Below, piece after piece: positions 1 to 5,574 of a stretch of 6,225 nucleotides of DNA. The DNA comes from an uncultured bacterium (lineage in GTDB: Bacteria; Acidobacteriota; UBA890): assembly GCA_937922775.1 (NCBI GenBank), contig CALAKE010000241.1, positions 1 through 6,225 on the forward strand. The letters run 5' to 3'. The notes beneath the pieces are model-generated. The model did no database searches. It saw only the letters and a program-made list of their open reading frames with translations, and had not been told where the DNA came from. The number at the start of each line of letters is the position of its first letter. Positions within the stretch are counted from its first letter, which is position 1. A program made the translations under genes and the position numbers.

Positions 1-123
1 GTAGAGCACCACTCGAGCAGAGTGGAGGCCTCCCAGTTTCTCGCCGACCGCCTCGTTGATAATCGTGTAGTAGGGAACCGTGGATTCCCAACTCATGCCA
101 CCGAGTAACCCAATGGTCTTCAT
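1..123 (-). CDS. Amino-acid racemase, Asp/Glu racemase superfamily (YgeA-like), N-terminal 41 codons only
   Basis: Reading leftward from the ATG at 123-121 gives 41 open codons to the window edge. The protein begins MKTIGLLGGMSWESTVPYY and continues with IINEAVGEKLGGLHSARVVLY. As I remember it, this matches the N-terminus of E. coli YgeA, a broad-specificity amino-acid racemase of the Asp/Glu/hydantoin racemase superfamily, nearly residue for residue, including the GGMSWEST and GLHSA stretches. The family interconverts L- and D-amino acids without a cofactor, using two cysteines. Both cysteines would lie beyond this window, so catalytic integrity cannot be judged. The ATG overlaps the TGA of the upstream hydrolase by ATGA (123-120), and no Shine-Dalgarno-like purine run precedes it, so translation is probably coupled to the hydrolase. 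The D-amino acids could serve wall remodelling or catabolism, which is inference. The family call is firm; substrate is unknown. Confidence 0.9.
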   Translation of the reverse strand, partial: MKTIGLLGGMSWESTVPYYTIINEAVGEKLGGLHSARVVLY

Positions 124-956
124 TGCACCGAGGCGAGGAACTGGAACACAATTTGGTTCCACTCGTTAGGGGCCTCGAAGTAAGGGGAGTGACCAGTTTC
201 CGGAATCTCGACGACTTGGCTGCCCGGCACTTGGGCCGCAGCCTCACGCATGACCTCGGGAGGAAAGATAAGGTCCTCGCTGCCGACGATGAACATGACG
301 GGAAAGCTCGGTGCCTGCGGTAGCTCGTGGGTGTACTCGGTGTTGAGCAACAAGTTGCGCATCACCTGGACGATCTCGCGGGTCGGTGCGCCGATTTGCT
401 CGAAGAGAAAGGCCCTGATCATGTCTCGTTGCCTGAGATTGTCGCCGATGGCGGAGTGCTGGCCGATCGCCAGTGTGCCGTTTTGCCCCGCAATCACATC
501 TCTGCCGATGAACTCGGCGTAGTGTTCCCTGATGGCGGGTGTATAAACGCCGGCAATCGAGTCAGCCAGCACGAGGCTGCGCAACCTGTCTGGATGCTTC
601 ACGGCGAAGCCCATCGAGGCCCAGCCGCCCATTGACTGCCCGATAAGGTGGGCGCGCTCGACTTGAAGCCGGTCGAGAATCATGGCCAGGTCCCTGGCTG
701 ACGGCTCGGGCCCCATCTTGCCGGTCGTCGCTGAGGAGCGCCCAAAGCCGCGCTGGTCCCAGTTGATGACGTGATAGTGGCGCGCGAACTCGGGAACCTG
801 CTGAAACCAGATCACCCGGTTTCCACCCAGGCCATGGCTGAAGACTACGGTCTCCCGACTCGGGTCACCGAACGTCTCGAAGTAGATCTGCTCCCCCTCG
901 GACGGAAGGTATCCGCGCGGGCCATGAGGAATCAGGTCTGAATGGCTCATCTTCAT
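120..956 (-). CDS. Alpha/beta-fold hydrolase (278 aa)
   Basis: This is a complete single-domain alpha/beta hydrolase of typical length. The nucleophile elbow GQSMGG puts the catalytic serine at Ser108. HGLGG at 41-45 is the oxyanion-hole HG motif, WDQRGFGRS at 66-74 is the usual DxRGxGxS strand-turn, the acid is probably Asp228 in GSEDLIFPP, and the catalytic histidine is His256 in ETGHSPYFEAP. There is no signal peptide, so it is probably cytoplasmic. The residues resemble enol-lactonase, haloalkane-hydrolase and esterase-type members, but the substrate cannot be read from sequence. Residues about 134-210 form the variable cap. It is the third gene of the leftward operon, 19 nt after the DUF423 stop. 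The chosen ATG (956-954) has no nearby Shine-Dalgarno; another ATG two codons in (950-948) is equally possible. The start overlaps the stop of an 8-codon frame, suggesting reinitiation. The fold and triad are confident. Confidence 0.93.
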   Translation of the reverse strand: MKMSHSDLIPHGPRGYLPSEGEQIYFETFGDPSRETVVFSHGLGGNRVIWFQQVPEFARHYHVINWDQRGFGRSSATTGKMGPEPSARDLAMILDRLQVERAHLIGQSMGGWASMGFAVKHPDRLRSLVLADSIAGVYTPAIREHYAEFIGRDVIAGQNGTLAIGQHSAIGDNLRQRDMIRAFLFEQIGAPTREIVQVMRNLLLNTEYTHELPQAPSFPVMFIVGSEDLIFPPEVMREAAAQVPGSQVVEIPETGHSPYFEAPNEWNQIVFQFLASVQ

Positions 957-979
957 GGTTTCAAGCGCACGCGAGTCAT
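953..979 (-). other. 8-codon open frame bridging two genes by ATGA overlaps (possible coupling mini-ORF)
   Basis: The ATG at 979-977 overlaps the TGA stop of the DUF423 gene (978-976) as ATGA. The frame reads MTRVRLKP and stops at a TGA (955-953) that itself overlaps the hydrolase ATG (956-954) as ATGA. A purine-rich AAGAGGA lies just upstream, at the end of the DUF423 gene. The arrangement could let terminating ribosomes reinitiate twice and hand over to the hydrolase, which lacks its own Shine-Dalgarno. It may also be chance, since a frame this short needs little luck. The peptide itself shows no recognisable function. Confidence 0.25.
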
Positions 980-1383
980 GTCCTCTTCACGAAGATACTG
1001 GCGAGCAGCAGCCAGGCGAGCAGGAAGGCGACTCCACCGAACGGTGTAACTGCTCCAAGATAGCTTAGCCCGCTGACGCTCAAAACATACAGGCTGCCGG
1101 AGAAAAGCAGAATTCCGACGAACATCGACCATCCGGCCCACCGCAGCCTCACCGAATCGGCGAGGTGCATTCCGAGGATTCCCACGATCAGCAGCCCGAG
1201 CGAATGGAAGAAGTGATACCGAGCGGCCGTTTCCCAGGTAGCGACCCTTTCGGCCGGTAGGCGATCCTCCAGCGCGTGGGCACCGAACGCACCAAGGGCC
1301 ACGGCGACCATGGCGCAGACGCACCCCAGGAAGAGAAAGATACGGGCATCAGAGCCCACGGTTTGGGCAGGCGTGGCGCGCAT
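976..1383 (-). CDS. DUF423 (YgdD-type) small integral membrane protein (135 aa)
   Basis: The family signature is clear. VALGAFGAHAL (28-38) follows a first hydrophobic segment, then ETAARYHFFHSLGLL (51-65), GILLFSGSLYVLS (90-102) and AVTPFGGVAFLLAWLLLA (111-128). These match the conserved blocks of DUF423, whose E. coli member is YgdD (about 131 aa). Four membrane segments are predicted by eye at about 15-35, 58-75, 83-103 and 110-131, so it sits in the inner membrane. The molecular function of the family is not established. The start ATG at 1383 gives normal family length and has a weak GGAAA (1394-1390) seven bases upstream. It lies 26 nt after the stop of the large propeller gene, and its stop overlaps the ATG of the 8-codon frame, so it reads as the second gene of the leftward operon. 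A cysteine at 21 (FLGC) is inside the first membrane segment and is not a convincing lipobox. Confidence 0.9.
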   Translation of the reverse strand: MRATPAQTVGSDARIFLFLGCVCAMVAVALGAFGAHALEDRLPAERVATWETAARYHFFHSLGLLIVGILGMHLADSVRLRWAGWSMFVGILLFSGSLYVLSVSGLSYLGAVTPFGGVAFLLAWLLLASIFVKRT

Positions 1384-1409
1384 TTCGTGTTTCCGTGCTT
1401 TCCGTCTTC

Positions 1410-4400
1410 CTACTTCTTGGGCAGGATCACACCACCGAGGCCCATCTCCGCCGCAGCCGAGTTGAACTCCTCGACATCGAGAGAGATCAGCATGTCCATT
1501 TCGGCCGTCTGGCAGCCCAGGGCGGCCGACAGCTCGACATAACGATCATAAGCTGCCTTCGTGGGCCTTCCGTAGCTGCCGACCACATACCGGTACAGGT
1601 AGCCGATCTGATTGTCGAGCATGGGGGGGAAGTTGATCGGGTCCTGCCTGGCCTCGCTCTTGGTCTGAACCAGAACCTCCTCGACAGTGGTGAGCTGCTC
1701 GGCAAGCTCCTTGGCTTTTTCGAGTAGTTCCGTGCCCATGCCGGCCTCCTCGCCACGCCTCGCCAGTGACATCGCTTGCTCACGAACGGATCGAATGGTC
1801 TTGATCGCGGCGTGTGATTCAGCAAGCAAGTCGCGTAGCTGAACCTGCAGCTCGAAATGCTCATCCAGGTCGGCCTGAGTGACATCGTCCCGGCGTGGAT
1901 CCCTCAATACCTCGAGAGGCTGCTCCTGGCTCCACTCGCCCGATGTCAGTCGCACCGAGTATGTGCCCGAGGAGGCGATCGGGCCGCCGCTATAGCCGAT
2001 GTAGATCAAGGCGTCAGGGATGAGCTCGGGAGGCTCGTAGCTCAAATTCCAGGTGAACTGATTCATCCCGGCGGATACTCCGAGGCGAGGGGCTCCTCCA
2101 AAACGGCCGCCGCCGCGGGAGCCACCGGGAGCGCCGTCTTCCTCGGCCCCCGGGCGTCCCGTGACGCCGCGCACTACGTCTCCCCTGGCATCGAGAATCT
2201 CGAGCGTGACCTCGTCCGCGGGCGTCTCGGCGAAATAGTAGTGGATGACCGCCGGTCGTGCCCCGCGACCTCCGGTACGGATGGCGGCGCGCGGGGCAAA
2301 CAGGTGCGCGGGCGCCTCGGCAACCGCATCGGTGATCTCGTGCAATGGAGTCAAGTCGTCGAGGATCCAGAAGGAACGCCCCTGAGTCGAGACCACGAGG
2401 TCCTGTTCGTGCACGACCATGTCGGTGACCGGCGTGACGGGCAGGTTGAGCTGGAACGGCTGCCATGAGACGCCGTCGTCGAACGAGGTGTACATGCCGA
2501 ATTCCGTGCCGGCGTAGAGCAGGCCCGCGCGATCGGGGTCCTCGCGAACGACGCGCACGGGCGTATCGCTCGGGATGCCGTTGGTGCCGTCCGTGATGGA
2601 CTCCCAGGTGGCGCCGAAGTCCTCGGTCTTGAACACGTAGGGGGCAAAATCGTTCATCCGGTAGTTGTAAACGGTAGCGATTACGCGGCCCGGCCTGTGT
2701 GTCGAGACATCGATCGCGTTCACCGTGCCTTCGGTGGGCATCTGCGGTGGCGTCACATTGGTCCAGGTGGCGCCACGGTCGCGCGAAACATGGATGAGAC
2801 CGTCGTCACTTCCCGTCCAGAGCTCATCCGCGCTGTGTGGAGACTCGGCGAAGGCGAAAATCGTGTTGTAGACCTCTACGGAGGTGTGGTCATGTTGCAG
2901 CGGCCCGCCCGGAAGCTCTTGCTTCTCTGGGTCGTTGGTTGTCAGATCCGGGCTGATCGCTTCCCAGCTCATGCCCTCGTCGGTGGACCGATGGACGACC
3001 TGGCTGGTGTAGTAGATAACTGTTGGATCGTGCCGCGAGATCACGACCGGCGCGTTCCACTGAAAGCGATACTCGAGCTCCCGCGGGGCGACACCGTCAA
3101 CAAGCACTGGATACACATCGACGTCAGCACTCTCTCCCGTGCTGTGGTTGTAGCGGGAGAGCATGCCGATGTAGCAGCCGGCGTACACAACGTTCGGATC
3201 GCGAGGATCGACGGCGATGTGGCCACTCTCACAGCCACCGACCGTGTACCAATCCTGCATGGTGCCGCGGCCGTCGCTGCTCATGCTGAGGGTGCTGTTG
3301 TCCTGTTGGGCGCCGTAGACACGGTAGGGAAACTGATTGTCTACCGTGACACGATAGATCTCGGCAGTGGGCTGGTTATAGAGCGAGCTCCAGCTCAGGC
3401 CGCCGTTGTTCGTGATCTCAGCGCCGCCGTCGTCGGCGAGGATCATCGTTTCTGAATCTGCCGGGTTGATCCACAGGTCATGGGTATCGCCGTGGCCGAC
3501 ACGAATCGGCTGGAACGAGGTCCCGGCATCAATCGAGCGGTAGAACCCCGCGTTCATGACGTAGACGGTGTCCGCATCGTTGGGGTCGGCTGTGATATGG
3601 GAGTAGTACCAGTGCCGTGTGCGGAGGTTGCGGTTACGGTTGATGCGACTCCAGGTCGTCCCCGCGTCCTCGGAGCGATAGATGCCTCCCTCGGGATCGT
3701 GAGCGCTAACCAAGGCGTAAACTCGTTCGGGGTTGGCTGGCGAGACACTCACACCAATCCGACCCGTCAACCCCTGAGGCAAACCACCGCCGAGCTTCTT
3801 CCAGGTCTCCCCGCCGTCTGTCGTCTTGTAGATGCCGCCATCCTCGGAAGCATCGAGCACGGTCCACGGCTTGCGCTCGGCACGCCAGAAGGCCGCGTAG
3901 ATCTCACGCGGGTTCGACGGGTTCATCGACAGGTCGACGGCGCCGGTGGTTTCGCTGACGTACAAGACCTTCTCCCAGGTCTCGCCGCCGTCCTGCGAGC
4001 GATAGACTCCGCGTTCCTCAGTCGGGCCGAACGGATTTCCCAAAGCAGCCAGGTACAAGAGATCGGGATCCGTCGGGTGAACGTGAATGCGCGCGATCTG
4101 GCCGGCATCGCGCAGGCCCCTGAACTCCCACGTCTTGCCGGCATCCGTCGACTTGTAGACACCGCGGCCTATGCTCACGTTGCCGCGCGGGCAGGCGGAG
4201 CCCGTCCCCACATAAATCACGTTCGGATCCGAGTCGGCAACGTCGATCGCGCCCACCGAGGCTACGTCGAAGAACCCATCCGAGATATTCATCCACGTAA
4301 TGCCGGAGTCCGTCGTTTTCCAAACACCTCCACCGGTAGTCCCCATGTAGTAGGTGTCGGGCTCGTCAGCGATCCCCGCAACCGTCGTGGAGCGACCGCC

Positions 4401-4601
4401 ACGGAACGGCCCGATGGAGCGGTATTCCAGGGCGGAGAAAAGCGCCGGCGCTACAGCCGGTTCCCCGGCGGTCGCGGCCTGCGCTCGGGGCTCGCCGCTC
4501 GCGGGAGGAGCTCCCGCCGTAGCAGCGGAGCTGATAGTCAGGCACAAGAGCAGGCTGCCTGTGATTAGCACGAGAAGCTTGTTGTCGGGGAAGGCGCGCA
4601 T
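1410..4601 (-). CDS. Exported Asp-box (BNR/VPS10-sortilin-like) beta-propeller protein, 1063 aa
   Basis: A large exported protein usually labelled 'glycosyl hydrolase' or 'WD40/YVTN/BNR-like'. Residues 1-29 look like a Sec signal peptide: a charged start with Lys8, a hydrophobic core of about 9-26, and an ATA site at 27-29. The mature N-terminus begins LEYRSIGPFRGGRSTTVAG, a family hallmark. Eleven Asp-box motifs (x-D-x-G-x-T/S-W/F) run through residues about 97-713, indicating a double propeller like VPS10/sortilin. The HITADPNDADTVYVMN and RVGHGDTHDLWINPADS blocks are also family-typical. After the propellers come a beta region (about 785-900) broken by a Gly/Arg-rich loop (815-838), a helical, probably coiled-coil stretch (905-985), and a conserved tail (FPPMLDNQIGYLYRYV, GRPTKAAYDRYVELSA). 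No glycosidase catalytic pair is visible. Asp boxes are structural, so enzyme activity is unproven; ligand or peptide binding is equally possible. The ATG has a strong GAGGTGA site. It is first in the operon. Confidence 0.9.
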   Translation of the reverse strand: MRAFPDNKLLVLITGSLLLCLTISSAATAGAPPASGEPRAQAATAGEPAVAPALFSALEYRSIGPFRGGRSTTVAGIADEPDTYYMGTTGGGVWKTTDSGITWMNISDGFFDVASVGAIDVADSDPNVIYVGTGSACPRGNVSIGRGVYKSTDAGKTWEFRGLRDAGQIARIHVHPTDPDLLYLAALGNPFGPTEERGVYRSQDGGETWEKVLYVSETTGAVDLSMNPSNPREIYAAFWRAERKPWTVLDASEDGGIYKTTDGGETWKKLGGGLPQGLTGRIGVSVSPANPERVYALVSAHDPEGGIYRSEDAGTTWSRINRNRNLRTRHWYYSHITADPNDADTVYVMNAGFYRSIDAGTSFQPIRVGHGDTHDLWINPADSETMILADDGGAEITNNGGLSWSSLYNQPTAEIYRVTVDNQFPYRVYGAQQDNSTLSMSSDGRGTMQDWYTVGGCESGHIAVDPRDPNVVYAGCYIGMLSRYNHSTGESADVDVYPVLVDGVAPRELEYRFQWNAPVVISRHDPTVIYYTSQVVHRSTDEGMSWEAISPDLTTNDPEKQELPGGPLQHDHTSVEVYNTIFAFAESPHSADELWTGSDDGLIHVSRDRGATWTNVTPPQMPTEGTVNAIDVSTHRPGRVIATVYNYRMNDFAPYVFKTEDFGATWESITDGTNGIPSDTPVRVVREDPDRAGLLYAGTEFGMYTSFDDGVSWQPFQLNLPVTPVTDMVVHEQDLVVSTQGRSFWILDDLTPLHEITDAVAEAPAHLFAPRAAIRTGGRGARPAVIHYYFAETPADEVTLEILDARGDVVRGVTGRPGAEEDGAPGGSRGGGRFGGAPRLGVSAGMNQFTWNLSYEPPELIPDALIYIGYSGGPIASSGTYSVRLTSGEWSQEQPLEVLRDPRRDDVTQADLDEHFELQVQLRDLLAESHAAIKTIRSVREQAMSLARRGEEAGMGTELLEKAKELAEQLTTVEEVLVQTKSEARQDPINFPPMLDNQIGYLYRYVVGSYGRPTKAAYDRYVELSAALGCQTAEMDMLISLDVEEFNSAAAEMGLGGVILPKK
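2463..4313 (-). repeat. Eleven degenerate Asp-box (BNR) repeats within the propeller protein
   Basis: Asp-box motifs occur at protein residues about 97-103 (TDSGITW), 152-158 (TDAGKTW), 203-209 (QDGGETW), 261-267 (DGGETW), 311-317 (EDAGTTW), 357-363 (IDAGTSF), 398-404 (NNGGLSW), 540-546 (TDEGMSW), 607-613 (RDRGATW), 660-666 (EDFGATW) and 707-713 (FDDGVSW). Spacing is about 50 residues in the first propeller, with a gap between 404 and 540 where a less regular segment (SSDGRGTMQDW) sits. These are beta-hairpin structural repeats, diverged at DNA level, so this is an ancient protein repeat and not a recent tandem duplication. Confidence 0.85.
4515..4601 (-). other. Sec signal peptide of the propeller protein
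   Basis: The first 29 residues begin MRAFPDNK, run through a leucine/isoleucine-rich core and end SSAATA before Gly30, fitting an A-x-A signal peptidase I site. The next stretch, about residues 30-53, is Ala/Pro/Gly-rich and linker-like. Cys20 is preceded by LLL rather than a small residue, so a lipoprotein site is unlikely. Confidence 0.75.
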
Positions 4602-4604
4602 GAG

Positions 4605-4611
4605 TCACCTC
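4605..4611 (-). promoter_or_regulatory. Strong ribosome binding site of the propeller gene
   Basis: GAGGTGA on the minus strand matches seven bases of the canonical AGGAGGTGA anti-anti-SD sequence and lies three bases before the ATG at 4601. It supports that start and marks the head of the leftward operon as the best-translated position. The downstream hydrolase and racemase lack such a site. Confidence 0.75.
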
Positions 4612-4672
4612 GGGGAACGGCTGGTGGGCTGAAAAGTTCCTCTCGTCAGGACGAGCAGAGCCTACAATCGTC

Positions 4673-4701
4673 AATCTCAGCTACAGCCCGGCCTTTGTCA
4701 A
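4673..4701 (-). promoter_or_regulatory. Candidate sigma-70-like promoter for the leftward operon
   Basis: A perfect TTGACA -35 hexamer occurs on the minus strand at 4701-4696. At a 17-base spacer the -10 position (4678-4673) reads GAGATT, only three of six matches to TATAAT. Transcription would start near 4666, leaving a leader of about 65 nt before the ATG at 4601. The -35 lies inside a 23-bp palindrome, consistent with repressor control. The weak -10 makes this a candidate only. Confidence 0.35.
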
Positions 4702-4709
4702 ATGCCGGG
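4687..4709. promoter_or_regulatory. 23-bp imperfect palindrome, candidate operator
   Basis: The left arm CCCGGCCTTTG (4687-4697) and right arm CAAATGCCGGG (4699-4709) are reverse complements at 10 of 11 positions around a single central T (4698). The only mismatch pairs C4693 with T4703. It lies in the divergent intergenic region and covers the TTGACA of the leftward promoter candidate. It ends four bases before a -35-like hexamer for the rightward genes. No T-run follows on either strand, so an intrinsic terminator is unlikely. A dimeric regulator binding site is the simplest reading. Confidence 0.45.
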
Positions 4710-4713
4710 AGTG

Positions 4714-4742
4714 GTGAGATCCTCTGGTGATTTCCCGATAAT
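4714..4742 (+). promoter_or_regulatory. Candidate promoter for the CPBP protease/HNH genes
   Basis: GTGAGA (4714-4719, four of six matches to TTGACA) is followed after exactly 17 bases by GATAAT (4737-4742, five of six matches to TATAAT). Transcription would start about 4749. That excludes translation from the ATG at 4702. It leaves either an extremely short leader before 4759 or a leaderless or near-leaderless start, so the promoter and start assignments constrain each other. Confidence 0.3.
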
Positions 4743-4748
4743 CATCAT

Positions 4749-4752
4749 GAGG
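4749..4752 (+). promoter_or_regulatory. Shine-Dalgarno GAGG deciding the CPBP start
   Basis: GAGG sits six bases before the ATG at 4759. The alternative starts at 4702 and 4747 have no purine-rich site at suitable spacing, so 4759 is preferred. Confidence 0.4.
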
Positions 4753-4758
4753 CCCTGC

Positions 4759-5559
4759 ATGACCTGGATGAAGAGGTTCGCAGCGGACAGCCCGATCGCA
4801 TTCAGCTTCCTCACGACCGTCCTGCTCTGGCTCTGCTACATCGCGGCCGGTGTTGCCGCCCCGCTCCTGGGCACGACTGCCGCTGGCCAACAAACGGGCA
4901 GCGCGGTGGGGAGGTTGGTGGCCGCGCTGATCTTTCTGGGCCTACTTTGGTGGTTGGGCTGGTTGCGAGCTGCGGGAATCACCGAGCTCGGGACGTGGCG
5001 ATCGTGGCTTCTCGTCTTGCCAGTGTTGGCCTATGAGGTCCTCGCGCACCTGTACGCTTTCTTCGGCAGCCTTGCTCTCGGCGTGCCGGAGTCACCCCTG
5101 GGCCGGGCGGTGGCGCTGAACGGTGCGGCGGCCGGATTGCTGGAAGAGCTCGCCTTTCGTGCTCTGTTGCTATACGCGCTAACGCGCCTGTGGGCCGATT
5201 CGAGGCACGGGATCCTGAAGAGCGTCCTGATCTCCTCGTCGTTTTTTGGCTCGGCGCACCTTCTTCATCTCACTCTCGGGCGCCCAGTCCCTCTGGTTCT
5301 CCTGCTGTTCGTGAGCGCATTCCTGGGTGGGATCTACTACGCGGCTTTCGTGCTGCACTCTGGAAGTGTGTGGCCGGCGGTGGTTCTGCACGTGGTACTG
5401 AATGCCGTTGTCGGGGCCCAGGCTGTCGGCAATCCGCAGTTCGCCGAAACGGTATCAGGCTGGTTGCTGGTTCTTGCGCTACAGCTACCTGTCGTAGTAC
5501 TTGGGATGGTGTTGATCTTGCGCGTGCAGCCACGTCCTATCGTGCCCGCCGCGGCCTGA
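4759..5559 (+). CDS. CPBP family intramembrane metalloprotease (CAAX/Abi protease type), about 266 aa
   Basis: A polytopic membrane protein with all three CPBP (Rce1/Abi) motifs. Numbering from the longest possible start (4702), these are EExxxR in GLLEELAFR (Glu148, Glu149, Arg153), FxxxH in FFGSAH (Phe182, His186) and HxxxN in HVVLN (His230, Asn234). The glutamates and histidines are the expected metal and catalytic residues of this glutamate-type intramembrane protease. Hydrophobic segments appear at about 32-55, 70-90, 102-125, 138-160, 172-190, 196-218, 222-242 and 252-274. Bacterial members act in peptide maturation, bacteriocin self-immunity or membrane-protein turnover; the substrate here is unknown. 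I chose ATG 4759 for its GAGG site; starts at 4702 or 4747 are open, and 4702 overlaps the palindrome. It diverges from the propeller operon, with the HNH gene 15 nt downstream, probably cotranscribed. Confidence 0.88.
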   Translation: MTWMKRFAADSPIAFSFLTTVLLWLCYIAAGVAAPLLGTTAAGQQTGSAVGRLVAALIFLGLLWWLGWLRAAGITELGTWRSWLLVLPVLAYEVLAHLYAFFGSLALGVPESPLGRAVALNGAAAGLLEELAFRALLLYALTRLWADSRHGILKSVLISSSFFGSAHLLHLTLGRPVPLVLLLFVSAFLGGIYYAAFVLHSGSVWPAVVLHVVLNAVVGAQAVGNPQFAETVSGWLLVLALQLPVVVLGMVLILRVQPRPIVPAAA

Positions 5560-5574
5560 AGCGAGAGCTCGACG

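Noticed and set aside
1321..1323. Possible lipobox (FLGC) in the DUF423 protein
   Set aside because: The cysteine lies inside the first membrane segment of a known polytopic family and the -3 position is Phe.
1857..2468. 203-codon plus-strand open frame antisense to the propeller C-terminal region
   Set aside because: Low-complexity shadow of the Gly/Arg-rich loop and beta domain, with no domain resemblance.
2697..3455. 252-codon plus-strand open frame antisense to the propeller gene
   Set aside because: No family resemblance and a composition typical of the complement of a GC-rich gene; the minus-strand frame carries the Asp-box motifs.
4542..4544. Possible lipoprotein cysteine (Cys20) in the propeller signal peptide
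   Set aside because: It is preceded by LLL and lacks the small residue at -1 required by a lipobox. An A-x-A signal peptidase I site at 27-29 fits better.
3480..4568. Long open frame on the plus strand, 362 codons, antisense to the propeller gene
   Set aside because: It is Arg/Val/Gly-rich with no recognisable motif, while the opposite strand encodes a well-recognised family over the same bases. High GC makes such antisense openings common.
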